Shown here in pieces: positions 1-10,786 of a stretch of 64,000 nt of DNA (within the stretch, counting starts at the first letter, position 1; every line of letters starts with the position of its first letter). This stretch comes from Aptenodytes patagonicus. Lineage: Eukaryota; Chordata; Aves; Sphenisciformes; Spheniscidae. The notes below the pieces were generated by a model. The model was not told the DNA's origin and made no database searches. It saw only the letters and a program-made list of their open reading frames with translations. Both the position numbers and the translations under genes were made by a program. The stretch is taken from the NCBI RefSeq assembly GCF_965638725.1, contig NC_134962.1, forward strand, positions 2,115,501 through 2,179,500, read 5' to 3'.

Positions 1-2390
1 CTGGGTGGCTGGGGCTAGCCCGGGTGCCACCAGGAGCTGCTCTATCAATAATGGTGATTTCCCTTATCTCCTCGTATTTGCTGGAGGATTAGAGCCGAGG
101 AAGAGATTAGCTTCCCCTGCCAGGCGGAGCAGGCTGTGACCGTCCTGCACCCACGCTTCCCCTGGCTGCCTCTTCCCTGCCAGCCCTCCCGTGGGAAGGG
201 ATGTGCCTAATCCCAGCGCTGCCCTGCCTGCCTGTAGCTTGCTGCTGCGGGGATGGGAGCAAGGGGAGAAGGAATAACCCCAAATCAGCCGCTGAACTTA
301 TCTTCCTCCATCCTGAAGGGTGGGAAGCAATGGCTGGGACTGGGGTTTGCCGGCTTCGTCTCTCCCCCGCATCCCTCTCTTGTCACCGCTGCTTCCCTGC
401 TCTCTGCGGGGGTGGTGGGAAGCACCCTCTGAGCTCCTCTCCCGGCTGCTCGCTGAGCTTTTTTAACTGCAGGCTGCGCTTCCTCCCGTGCGGACTGAGA
501 GTCCAGTGCCAGGCTCGGCTGCCTGGAAATGCTGTAAATGGGGTGATTTCTCCTGGAATTTGGTCCCAGTTGTTTAATAAGCCACTTCAGGGAAGTCATT
601 TCCAGTTTAATGGTAAAATCGCATGGCCTTGTCTTCCTGGCGGCGGAGGCTTCCTGAGAGCAACCCTTAGACTTTGGACAGGGTGTCTTCATGGAAGCAG
701 CGCTCTCCTTTGGTGCCCCTGAGGATTATACCCTTGGCTCTCTGCTGAATCACCTCTGGGGTGAGATCTCTCTGTGGGTCTGCAGAGAGCAAAGCCAGCA
801 GCACGGGGAGGCTCTTTCCTCCGTGGAAGGCGTGTGGTGATTAAGGAAGCTGAAGAGCCCAGTGGGATTTGTACTGGTTGCACGTGGATTTGCTCATCTC
901 CTCGCATGCGTTTCTGCTCCAAGGTGCGCCTGTGTCCCTGGGTTCCCAGACTTGCGGCGTGTTGGGCTTCACCTTGTGTCAAGCTGCCATCGCTCCTGCT
1001 GAGCTGTGGGAGCGGGAGAGCGAGGAAAGTTTTCCTTGCCCTTTTGGAGCCGGGTCCAGCCCTTTATGGAGCGGGGAGCGCGGAGCAGATGCAGGTTTTA
1101 CAAACAAACCCTCCAGGTTCCCACCGAAGGGCAGGAGGGATGGTGTCTGCCTGGGCTCGGACTTCAGCAAGGGAACTTCTTCCTTCTGGCTTCTCTGAGC
1201 AAAAAGCCAAGCCCGAGAGGCAGACGTGGCTGGGACAGCAGTGAACCTGCTGAGATGTGAGCTGGGGCTCGGGGCAGGCAGACGCTGGCAGCAGGCAGAG
1301 CTGCCTGCCCCTTCCTCCTCGTGCGCTTTGGCCGCAGCACAGGGGTTGCATATTTGGAAGGAGCTGAGCTGCTTTCTGCCTGCCCAGACCTGACGCCCAG
1401 AGAGGGGGGGATGGGGGGGATTTTTGGGGGGGCTTTTCCTGCAAACAGGAGATGATAGGAATGCCCCGATGCCAGGATGGGGCTGCAGTGCTGTGCCATC
1501 TCTCAGCGATGCGAAGACGTGGAGGGCCGTCGGGCTCCTTTCCTGGCAGATGCTGTGCGTGTATTGGGCTTCCCATCCTCGCCGCGCTGCTGTGGGACTG
1601 CTCAAATATCCCCGGTCCCGGTCACCTGAGGTTGCGCTGGCTTTTCTTCAAATCCTTGGGACTCATCCCTCGGAGGGTCCGGCCGCCCCCTCCCTGTGCT
1701 CCCCTGCCAGCTCAGATGTCAGCACTTGGGTTTCCCCTCTCTGCCGGGGCCGGCTCGGGGCTGCCGGGAAGGCTTGGAGCTGGGAGGCTCGGAGGCAGCC
1801 TGGACGCGCTGGCGAGAGCAGGCGCTTGTGCTGCTTTTATCTGGCTCTTGAGTGAGGGCACCCGAGCCCGGGATGAGTGGGGGCTGCGTGGGAGCCGGGA
1901 AAATGCTGAATAACTGCGTCTGTGCTGCGGGGCTTGCGGAGTTGCAGAGAGCATTCTTCCGAGGGTGCCTGAAACCATTCATGTCCAGGCGTGGAGGTTT
2001 CCTGGCAGGGAACCAGGCAGCTCCCTGCCTCCTGCTCCTCTCCAAAGAGCAGGGCACATCCCTTTCTGCTCCCCTTGATTTTTGGTGGTTGAGCGCCTGG
2101 GCTTGAAATGCCACAAGCTGGGGAGGTACTGGGGACCCTGTTGGGGCAGAGAGCTTGGGGACAGATCCTATAGACCTACAAAGGTCCCTGCCACACTTTG
2201 CTCCAAGAGGAGACAGTTGGGCTGGGGGGACGTCCTCTGGGAGAGGAGGCAGGTGCTTTCCCTCCTGCACACGCTGCGCCTCCAGAGGGGGGAACAGGTC
2301 TGATGGAGGCTTGTGGTGAGGGGCTGAAGGCAGAGTCCGGCGCATCCCTTTATCCCCGGCTTCCCCCTGGCTGACACCGGGCCCTTCCCT
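1..2390. other. Upstream region with no recognisable coding exon
   Basis: GC-rich sequence with only short open frames of low-complexity Ala/Pro/Ser/Gly/Arg composition on both strands, typical of random translation of GC-rich DNA. The 5-prime exon and promoter of the plus-strand gene that begins to be recognisable at 2397 probably lie here or left of the window. In the frame of that gene a stop (TGA, 2301-2303) lies upstream and no ATG occurs between it and the acceptor at 2395-2396, so the start codon must come from a separate exon that I cannot identify with confidence. Confidence 0.5.
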
Positions 2391-2396
2391 GCGCAG

Positions 2397-2531
2397 ATTC
2401 TCCCCCGGGCGCTGTCCTGCACTGTTCTGCTCCTCCTGCTCGTCGCTGTGCTGAGCAGAGGGAAGAGGTGCAGCATTGCCAAAATCCTCCGGCAGTACCA
2501 CGCTGTCATCTTCCACGAGATCCAGAACCTG
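2397..2531 (+). CDS. C20orf204: C20orf204-like exon with signal peptide and helix A
   Basis: The acceptor is a pyrimidine-rich run ending GCGCAG at 2391-2396 and the donor is CTG|GTGAGT at 2531/2532. The 45 codons encode a Leu/Val-rich secretory signal, the sequence SRGKRC at the likely mature N terminus, and a first amphipathic helix. It opens in phase 0 with no Met, so an upstream exon must supply the start codon. Confidence 0.78.
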
Positions 2532-4135
2532 GTGAGTGGGGGGGGGGGGTGGTGTGTGTCTGCTCGGGGCCCCGGCTCTCCACTCTGGGGGATGCTGCCG
2601 AGCTGGATGCAGCCCCGCTGTGGGATGTGGGTGGGGAGGGATGAGCCTGGAAAGCTTAGTATGGGGTTGGCAGCTTTGCTGGCGTTTCTGGGGAGAGCGC
2701 TGTGTTTAAATGGGGGATTCCTGCCCCACATGGGAGGCATGGATGCTTTAGGGTGCCTGATCTCCTCCTTGCTTTATTTCTCCAGAAAAACCTGAGTGGG
2801 TCGGAGGACAGGGGCGGAAGGGCCGGACCGGCTTGTCGTTCGGACAAGGTGAGCACCAAGGGACCCGGGGCTGGGGCGTCGTGTGGGCTGAGCTCCCGTG
2901 GAGCCGTCGAGCCTGCCCTCCCCGCCCGGGGCCACGTGCTTCTCTCCTCTCCAGGACCAGAAGATCCTGCTCTCCATCTACAACATCAGCATGTCCCTGC
3001 GGGAGGTGGCGGCTGGCACCCTGCGCGGCCCCGAGGAGCTGGCGGTGTGGAAGGTGGCCAGAAACACTGACTTCGTGCTCAGGGAGAACTGCAGGAAAAT
3101 CAGCAAGGTGGGAGCCCTGCCCCTTCCCAGTCATGCCAGTGGCTCCCAGTTCCCCATCCTGGGGGGTGAAGGTCTGTGCTGGGTTTGTGGCTGAGGGATG
3201 CTGACGGCACGTCCCGGTGAGCTTTAAACTGGCCGGGGAGGGAAGTCCGGCTGTGGCAGCGTGGGACAGGCTGGTGGGTTTTTTTTTTACCACCAGCTCC
3301 CAAGCAGGTTTGTCTGCCTGTGCCGCGATGCCATGGCTGATGGGAACACAGAGCCTCATCCCGGTGGGATGCTTGCCCGGTGGGTGGGCACACCCAGCCC
3401 TGCTCTTGCACCCGGGTGCTCGTAGGCAGGAACTGGGATTTCTCCCCAAAGGGCTGGTCTGGGCTCCCCCGGCATCTCCGGGGCTTTGCTGGGGAAACCC
3501 CGGCCAGGAGGATCCCCTATGGCAGCCGGCAGCAACTCATTAACTAGTGGGGAAACCCCGGTGCAGCGGAGCGCCGGCTCCCCGGCTCCGACCTGGCACG
3601 GTGCTGGGGTCGTCCTCCCTGCCATCACCAGGGAAATCAGCTGGGGGGGTTGCTGGTGTGGGATGGAGGTGCTGCTGGTCTGGAAAGCCACCTGCAGACC
3701 CAACCTGGCCGTCTGCCCTACCCGTGGATGTGCCGTGGGATGCGTGCTGCCGGCTCGGGGCAGGGATGGCCAGCTCTGGGGACCTGAGAGCACATCCTTG
3801 CTGCGGCCACGGGCGGTTTGGCCACCCCAACCCGCAGCTTTGCCCACGCAAACCCCATGTGTGTGGGGTGTGATGTCCCAGGCGCATCCTCGGTGCTGGG
3901 GCAGTGGCTTTTGTCCCCCTGATTAACGCCTGTGTGGTGGTGGTGGGGTGTTTCTGCTCCCTTGGCACGCTGACCGCAGAGCCCGCCGCGCATCCCGGCA
4001 CAGCCCCGGCGCAGGGGACCCGGCCGCAGGAGGAAGCAGCTGCGGGAGATCGGGAGGAAGGTGGAGAGGCTGGCGACCTGCTGGGAGAAGCTCTACGCCC
4101 TGCACACACCCCACCGCGCCCCGCGGGACTCGTAG
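2397..4135 (+). CDS. C20orf204: C20orf204-like small secreted helical protein (four coding exons, start exon not found)
   Basis: Coding exons are 2397-2531, 2786-2848, 2955-3107 and 3980-4135 (stop TAG 4133-4135). All internal junctions have AG/GT borders and all introns are phase 0, giving 168 visible codons. The N terminus is a hydrophobic signal-peptide core (TVLLLLLVAVL, about visible residues 10-20), followed by four predicted amphipathic helices, about one per exon apart from short exon 2: IAKILRQYHAVIFHEIQNL, KILLSIYNISMSLREV, a helix around ELAVWKVARNTDFVLRENC, and QLREIGRKVERLATCWEKLY. Four cysteines follow the signal peptide. N-glycosylation sequons are NLS in exon 2 and NIS in exon 3. 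The ending TCWEKLYALH and the Cys pattern match my memory of human C20orf204 (TCWEKLFAL), which lies between PRPF6 and SOX18, the same order as here. Secretion is inferred; no receptor or function is known to me for birds. A human product has been linked to hepatocellular carcinoma, but that says little about native function. Confidence 0.8.
2786..2848 (+). CDS. C20orf204: C20orf204-like short linker exon
   Basis: The acceptor TTTCTCCAG ends at 2785 and the donor AAG|GTGAGC is at 2848/2849. The 21 codons are Gly/Arg/Ser-rich, with an N-glycosylation sequon (NLS) near the start and one Cys. This fits a flexible A-B loop of a helical bundle. The human protein, as I recall it, also has a sequon at this point. 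Confidence 0.75.
2955..3107 (+). CDS. C20orf204: C20orf204-like exon with helices B and C
   Basis: The acceptor CTCTCCAG ends at 2954 and the donor AAG|GTGGGA is at 3107/3108. The 51 codons have heptad-like spacing of Leu/Ile/Val and carry an NIS sequon and one Cys (RENCRK). A Gly/Pro-containing turn (GTLRGPEE) separates two predicted helices. Confidence 0.78.
3980..4135 (+). CDS. C20orf204: C20orf204-like last coding exon, helix D
   Basis: The acceptor GACCGCAG ends at 3979. The 51 codons and TAG encode a very basic stretch (RRRGPGRRRKQ, a possible dibasic processing or heparin-binding site) and then the most conserved segment, with TCWEKLYALH. I saw no AATAAA or ATTAAA close downstream (the first AATAAA noticed is at 7181), so the mRNA end is undetermined. 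Confidence 0.8.
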   Translation, partial: SPPRIPAQPRRRGPGRRRKQLREIGRKVERLATCWEKLYALHTPHRAPRDS

Positions 4136-6483
4136 GGACGCTCTTGCCACGTGCCGGAGGGATGCACTGCTCTTGCACTGTGGCTGCCGGCGTCTTGTTT
4201 GGAAACCCGGGGCAAATCCAACCCTGAAGGCAGCAGAGTTGCTACCGGTGGGTGCCCGAGTTGAATTCGTCCTCCTGTTTCAAACGGTACCCGGGGACCG
4301 GCCCCTCGCACTTGGTGGGGGCTGGCAGGTTGGTTTGCCGTGGGATGGCTGCGGCTGGAAGCTGGAACACCAGAAACGTGGGGGAGAAGGGGAAGAGCTG
4401 AAGAAGAAAGGAGGCGAGGCACTGGATTTCTGTGATGCTCCTGGCCCTGCATCACCTGCTGCTTTCTTGGGGACAATGGTTGCTTTTCAGGGCAGAAAGA
4501 GGACACGTGGGGCCACGGCTCGGAGGACTCTGCTGGAAGCGGGACTGCTGTGCATCCACAAGGCTCTGAGCGTGGCCGGGCTGCGGAGAGGGATATGTGT
4601 CCCTAGTGCACTTCTGGGACAGGCGGAGCAGCTGGGCACCCACCGTGGACAAGGAAACCTGGGTGCATCACTGGGTGCCCAGGGAAGCCGGGGGAGCGCT
4701 GGTGCCCGCCGATAAACGGCAAAACCCCAGGCAGCTGTGGGGGCTCGAGACCAAGGCTCGGCCTCTGTAACGGGCAGCACCACAGAGAGACCCGGCTGCC
4801 CCGGCACTGCGGGTGCCAGGGGTGCCCTGGCACCCCCTGGCAAGCTGAGCCTGGAGGGACGTGGGGTTCGGTGAGATGAGGAGCAGTCCTCCCTCATCCC
4901 CGCGCTCTGCCAGTGCCTTGGCCGGGGTCCCCGCTCCCCCGTTGGCTGGCAAACAGACTCTGGGAAGCCAGAAGTAAAACCTCTCCTTCCCTGGAAGCCT
5001 TTTGGGTGCTTTATCTGGTGACCCAGGGGCTCTTGTGCTGTGGATGGGGCTGACACGGTGCAGGGTCCGGGTACGGGGCAGGGTCCAGGCACGGCGCAGG
5101 GGCCATGCAAACCCGGGAAGGAGCAGGCAGCGGGCACCGTGGCATCCTGCCTCTGCCCAGCGTGCCTGCATCCCCGGCCCACGGGGCCCCAGCCTGCACG
5201 CTTACGCTGGTCCACGGGCGGTGGAAGATGGGGCTCTGCTGCAGGAGCTGCTTTTCTGGGAGGCCATTCCCCATCCCCGAGCTGCGGGCAGGGCTGGAGC
5301 AGCGGCAGGGGAGGGAGGGCTCACGTTGTGCCCCTGCCTCAGTTTCCCCAGCCCCTCTCCACCCGGGAGGACGCTGTCACCACCGTGAGCGGGGCCAGCC
5401 CGGGCTGTGTGGCTGTGGGGACATCTGTTGAGGACACGAGATGGCAGCAGTGGGCTGTGCGTGCTGAGTGGAACCGGACGGCTGCCCACGGCTGTGTGTC
5501 CCTGCGGCCTGGGCCACGTGGCCGCCTGGACCACAGCCACGGCTCCCACCTGGACCACGGCCATGCCAGCATCCCCAGGCCCCGTCCCCACGGGGGCCTT
5601 GGCCACCATCCCCAGTCCGGGCAGGGCTCTGGCCCGGGGGGAGCAATGGGTGCTGCCGATGAGTGGGACCCCAACCCCTGTGCCTTGGAGGGGATGGGGG
5701 ACACCTTTTCCTGGGGGTTTCTCTGGGGGTTCAAGCAGCCGGCTGGGGCGGGGGGATGCGGGGAGGGGAGGGCAGGGGATGCTCGGGGGGTCCTTGCCCA
5801 CCTCCTGCCTCTGGGACCTGGGCTGGGAGAGAAGCCTGGGGCCGGGGGGGGGATCTGCATTGCCGGGGATGGGTAGGAGAGGCCCCCCCCGGGCACACTG
5901 GGGCCCCTGGGGTTTAGCAGGGTGCAGGATGGGCCCCCTGGTTTGATGGGGCAGGACAAGGATCCTGGTTTGGGGGTGGGAGCAGAGGGGTGCAGGCTGG
6001 GGATGCTGCTCTTGTGGGGTCCCGCCAGGGCCCATGGGTGATTAGCAGGATCAGGCTTGTGGGCCCCGGCAGACGCCGTCTGCATGGCATTGGGGCAGGC
6101 TGGCGCCGGCGGCGGGGCCCATCCAGGGAGCCGCGGTTCGGCACATCCCGATGCCGGAGGCCTCCCGGAGCTGCACCATGCTGCCGCTGGTGCCACGCTC
6201 CTCCCCGGCCAGCCCCACCGTGCCTGGACTCCTTCCTCCCAGCTCCATCCTCCTCCTCGGGGTGCCCGGAGGGCGGGGACCAGGCTCAAACTCTGCCTTC
6301 TTTTCCTCCTGCCCTTTCTGCCACCTCTACAGGAGGGGTTTGCACTGGTTTGGATTCGAGTTTTCTTTCTTATCCCCCCCCCCTCATCCCAACCACCACC
6401 CCCAAATATAACAAACCCCCCCGCATCCCGCCAGCATCCCAAAATAGCCCTATTGATGCTTGTTTCCCTACGGATGGGGCTGG

Positions 6484-6580
6484 GGGTCCCACCGGGGCAT
6501 TGCGGTCGGCACGGCCGTGCCGTGCCATGGTTCCTGCGGCACAGCACGGCTGTGCCGACCGCAACGCCCCGGTGGGACCC
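6484..6580. repeat. Near-perfect 43-bp inverted repeat (hairpin, 11-nt loop)
   Basis: The left arm is 6484-6526 and the right arm 6538-6580, with an 11-nt spacer (atggttcctgc). Aligning the left arm to the reverse complement of the right gives 40 of 43 identical positions. Of the three differences, one is a G-U wobble if the plus strand is transcribed and two are wobbles if the minus strand is transcribed. Each arm also contains a smaller palindrome (GGCACGGCCGTGCC in the left). No flanking target-site duplication or coding capacity was seen. It could be a hairpin RNA precursor, a small palindromic element or a cruciform-forming site. Confidence 0.85.
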
Positions 6581-8749
6581 GGTGGCTCGTGCACCAGCGC
6601 GAGCGGGACGGTGGCTTGGGACAGGGTGACTCACTGCCTTTTTCTGCGTCAAGGCTGGAGCAAAGTCCCCCCCCCCTTTTCCACCAACCCGTCAGCACCT
6701 TCCCAGATAAAACAGAGCAATAACCGGCCCCGTTCGTTACCCTTCCCTCGCAGGCAGCAACAGGGGAGGGCAGTTGCTGCCGAGCCGGGAAACCACCGTG
6801 TGCTGCCTGTGCACCCCCCCCGGCATCTCGCCCCGGCTGCCTCTGCAGGCAGGGAATAGGGGGGGTTGTGCCTGGTGCTGCCGGTTCGGCATCTGAGTGG
6901 TGGTGGGAGGTGAGCACTGGCGTTTACGGTGTTCACGGGGGTTTACAAGGCATTGGCATGCTCACCGCGAGCTTGCCACGAGCTCACCGTGAGCTTGCCG
7001 TGAGCACCGGCTGCCGGGTGGGGGTAGAGGGAGCCCGGTGCAGCGGCAGGAATGAGCGCATGGAAAGGAAGGAAAGAGTGAAGGAAGAGGCAAAAGGGAG
7101 GGAGGGGAAAAGCGAGGTCGAAGCAACGGTGGAATCACAGCAAAAACAGCCGGAAAAAGGAAACAGGCCCTGAAAAGTCAAATAAAAATAGCAGCGAGGC
7201 GAACCCAAGTGTGCAGCACATGGGAGTGAGCGCATTTCCTTCGAGGGCAGCACCACACGCTCCCGGCTGCTCCGGGGGGGCCGCTCTGATGTGGCTCCAG
7301 CAGCCGCTGCCGCCGTGGCCCCCCCGTGCCGTGCCAGCCGCTTGGCAGCCGGTCGGCTCCCCGCCAGCCCCCACCTTGCCCGCGGTCCAAGCGGGCGAGG
7401 CGGACGCGGGGGATGCCTTGGGCGCGCTACGGGGCAGGACGTGGCACGCGTGCAAAGGCTGCACACGCGTGTGTTAGAGCACGAGGGGATGCGCGGGGTG
7501 GGGGACTCGCTCGCCGTGCCCTTGCCCCCTGCACGGTGCCATGTGCCGCTGGCTGATCGCCTTGCCAGATGCATCCGAGCGCCGTGCAAACAGCGCAATC
7601 ACGGCTTCCTCCCCTCGCCGCTTGTTTTGCAATCACGGCAGGGGCCCGCCGGGAGATGGGGGCCGGTGGCGAGTGCTGCTGGGGCTGCGGGGATGGGGAC
7701 GGCGGTGGGGACAGGGATGGGGACTGGTGCTCCTTACCAGGACCAGCGTGCTGTGCCCCAACCCGGCTGCAGGCTGAGCTCGGAGGCAGCAGCAGACCCC
7801 GGCATGCCAGGGCACCGTGCCGGGGGACCATGCCCAGGGTACAGTGGCTGCCGTATTTCCGCAGAGCCGATGCCGGAGGCACGTTTCGCCCCTTTGCGCC
7901 ATCACTGTCTCACCGAAACATAGCTGCCCCTGGACTGGAGCAGAGCCGTCACCATCCTGGGGTGCCAGCAGCCCCCCTGGCCAGTGTCCGGGGGGGGCCC
8001 TCACTCACACGAGCCCTCTGCTTCGGTCCTCGTCCCCCTCACAAGCGGGGCTGGGGGCCCATCCCCTGGCAGCCCCAGCGCTGGGGGCACTGGCACACGC
8101 AGGCTGTGTCTGACGAAGCAGAGCAGTGTTTTGTTCTCTCCCATCTCCCTGCAGCATCGTAAAGCTGTTGAAAGCCCAGATTTACAGTGTGATAAACGCT
8201 AGGGGCTCTGCTGAATATTTTACTGCTCCATCCTTTGGAGAGCGGCTGGTTTGGAGGAGCGGGGAGAGCCAGGCGTGGGGCGGCACACCCAGCGGCATCG
8301 CTGCCCGGCTCCAGCTGGAGGTCGGCGGGTCCCAGGGGACGGGGACGGCCGTGAGTGGGGCCACATGGAGCCATGCCACGGCCCAGGTGGGTCCTGGCAC
8401 CCCCAGCCGTGGGCTGCCGGGTGCCTGAGCCCCTCCGGGCAGCGGGAAAGTGCTGACCCTCCCAGTTTCCTGGGTCCGTTGCTGGTTTTGGAGGCATCTG
8501 CCGACCAGATTGTGCCACAGCGTGCCGGGGTGCCTGTGCCAGGACATGCCAGCTGAGAGGTGGGGTGCGTCCAGGCCCAGCTCCGGGTGCTGTCCCTCCC
8601 CACGCCCCCATCGCCCGCTCCCCCGCTGGGTGCTGCAGGCTGCTCAGCGGGAGGCTGCGTCCTCGCTGGGAAGGGCTGGGCGATGCTGGAAAGCAGCTCT
8701 GCCCTGCTCCACCACCTCCTCGGCCAGCAAGAGGTTTGCAGCCTTGGGG

Positions 8750-8930
8750 CTGCGTGTGCATGCGCGTGCGTGTGCGTGCGAGCGCTTGGTTGTGTGCGTG
8801 CACGCATGTTTATGTCAGTGCATGTACGTGCACGCACGCACGTGTGTCTGCGTGTGTGTACGGGCGTGTGCATGTGATTCTCTGTGTGCGCATGCACGTG
8901 CCTGTGCGTGCATGGGTGTGCGCACGTGAT
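8750..8930. repeat. Alternating purine-pyrimidine (GT/GC/AT) tract
   Basis: About 180 bp of degenerate (TG)n mixed with CG and CATG steps. It is a candidate Z-DNA-forming microsatellite. Open frames through it are artefacts of the repeat. Confidence 0.8.
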
Positions 8931-9439
8931 TCCCTTCCACGGCTGCTTCCCGAGGGGGTGGCTGCAGCCCCCGGCACCGCCAGCCCTGTGCACCCTCCTC
9001 CCCGCCACCGGAGCCGGAGCTGGAGCTGGGTGTTGGAGCCAGCAGGCCTCAGCACGGGGGGAAGCCAGCAGGACCGGGATGCCGGGCTCAGCAGGAGTGC
9101 CGGCTCGCGCCGAGGCTGGATGCTGCCAATATGGGCCCTGATGGTATCGCGGCTCCCCAGGCGGGCGCTGGCTCCGGCAGCTCTTGACGCCCAGCGGGAG
9201 CCAGGCAGAGGCGAGGGGCCCGGCCAGACCCTGCTCCCCCTCCGTGCCGGCCAGCGGGTGCGCGATGGCTCCAACACCAGCACGGGGCACGTCCACACCA
9301 AGCCGCCGAGAAGCCGGGGGGCTGCCGGGGCTCGGCTGTGGGCCGGGGGGGACCGGGCTGCCTCCCGCCGTCGTGGCCCCCGGCCCCGCTGCTCGGCCCG
9401 CGGCATCCTGCGCCGGGGCCCATTGTTCGGCCGCGCTGG

Positions 9440-9545
9440 GCTGCGGGGCAGGATTCCTTTGTCAGAGCTCGGCAATATTTTATTCTAACAATTAACCAAA
9501 CACGCCCGGGCTCCCGAGCCTGTTTGTGATTATTGGAGGGCAAAT
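9440..9545. promoter_or_regulatory. AT-rich unique island, candidate conserved non-coding element
   Basis: A short AT-rich segment inside very GC-rich DNA, containing CCTTTGTC, CAATATTTTATT, AACAATTAACCAAACAC and TGTGATTATTGG. These resemble SOX, forkhead and CCAAT/homeodomain cores. Regulatory status is inferred only from composition and motifs. Confidence 0.3.
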
Positions 9546-10786
9546 TCCCCAGCCTCGCTCCCTCTTGGTGTCGGCTCCGCCTGGGGCCGCGCCGAGCGGT
9601 GGGGATCCAGCCCCGCTCCCTCCGGCTTAGGGTTGGGGACCCCCAACCGTGCCAAGAGCCCCCCGCTCCTGCGGCCGGTGCTGGGGGGGGTTTGGTTGCC
9701 TCGACCCCCTCGGGAGCCCGCAAGCATCGCCGACATTGTCTCCGCAGCAGCAGGATCCGTGGCGGCGCAGGGGCAGCGGTGACTCATGGAGGGGGGGGAT
9801 GTGAATCACAGCCCTCGCTCTCTGGGCAGGATGCGGCCCCGCACTCGCAGCTTGCCGCATGCCAGGGATGGACCGCAGGCTTTGTCCTCCGCGGGGTGGA
9901 AGCAGTTCGCTGCCCGGGGCGGGATGAGACGGGGCCGCTGCTCTTCCTCGGGGGCCCCCAGCATCCCGGGATGCCGACGCAGCTTTCCCGGCCCCAGCTT
10001 TGGGGTGGGATGAGGGTACTGTGGGGTGCGGGTGCCTCCTGCATCCTGGCTCTCTCCGAGGCTCCTCGCCATGCTTGGGCTGCGTCCTCATCGCTGCTTG
10101 CTGCACCGGTGGTAAAAAGAGCTGGCACCTCCCTTTGCAAACTATCCTGGAGAGTAGATTGCCCGGCGCGGGTTACCAAATCCCTGTAAAATCCCTCGCT
10201 TGGGGCCAGCTCAGCTCATCTCACCTCACCCCGCTGCTGCGTTTCCACCTTCCAGGCAGTGGATGCTGAGTCCCCAGCCTGGTGCCGTGGCCAGAGCCGG
10301 CAGCGAGCCGGCAGCCCTCACCGGGTGCTGCCCACCGTGGGCAGGGGAGTCCCAAGCGGGAGCTGGAGCTGAGGCTCAAGGCGGGCACCGTGGGTGATGC
10401 CGCCTGCCAAGAGCAAAGCAGCCGGCGCCGGTGCTGGTGCCCTGCGGTGGGGCTGTCCAGGTTAGCTGGTGGTTATTAGCCGTTCCGGGGGGAGACACCC
10501 TGAGCAGGTTGTTTCTCCGGTTACTGCCGGGGATGGAGGGATCCTGGGAGCGGCTGGGGCAGAGGAGGGGGTTCGCAGCCACAGGGTGCGAGGACGGAGG
10601 AGGGACCGGTGCCGCGGTCCTGCCCCAGCCCTGCCAGCATCCTCGGAGGCCGGAGCCGGGCATGGGGCAGGGAGCGGGCGCAGGCAGCGTCTCCTGCCCA
10701 CTGCTCCCCGCGGGTGATGGGGGCAGAAAGGTACAGCCCCTGAGCCGGTCCCCTGGCCCTCGCCGTGGCTGCACACATGCCAGTGC

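Larger units (their letters stand above)
4136..10786. other. Intergenic region between the C20orf204-like and Rh-type genes
   Basis: GC-rich and rich in C/G runs, with no exon I recognise on either strand. The open frames are low-complexity and overlap one another. It holds a long hairpin (6484-6580), a purine-rich patch (about 7050-7110), an alternating purine-pyrimidine tract (8750-8930) and an AT-rich unique island (about 9440-9545). Confidence 0.5.

Noticed and set aside
201-722. 173-residue frame near the left edge
   Set aside because: Low-complexity Cys/Leu/Gly/Pro content, overlapping open frames on the other strand, no start or splice support.
2107-2127. Possible tiny start exon of the C20orf204-like gene (ATGCCACAAGCTGGGGAG then GTACTG)
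   Set aside because: A start codon and donor-like GT are present, but many equally good candidates exist and nothing selects this one.
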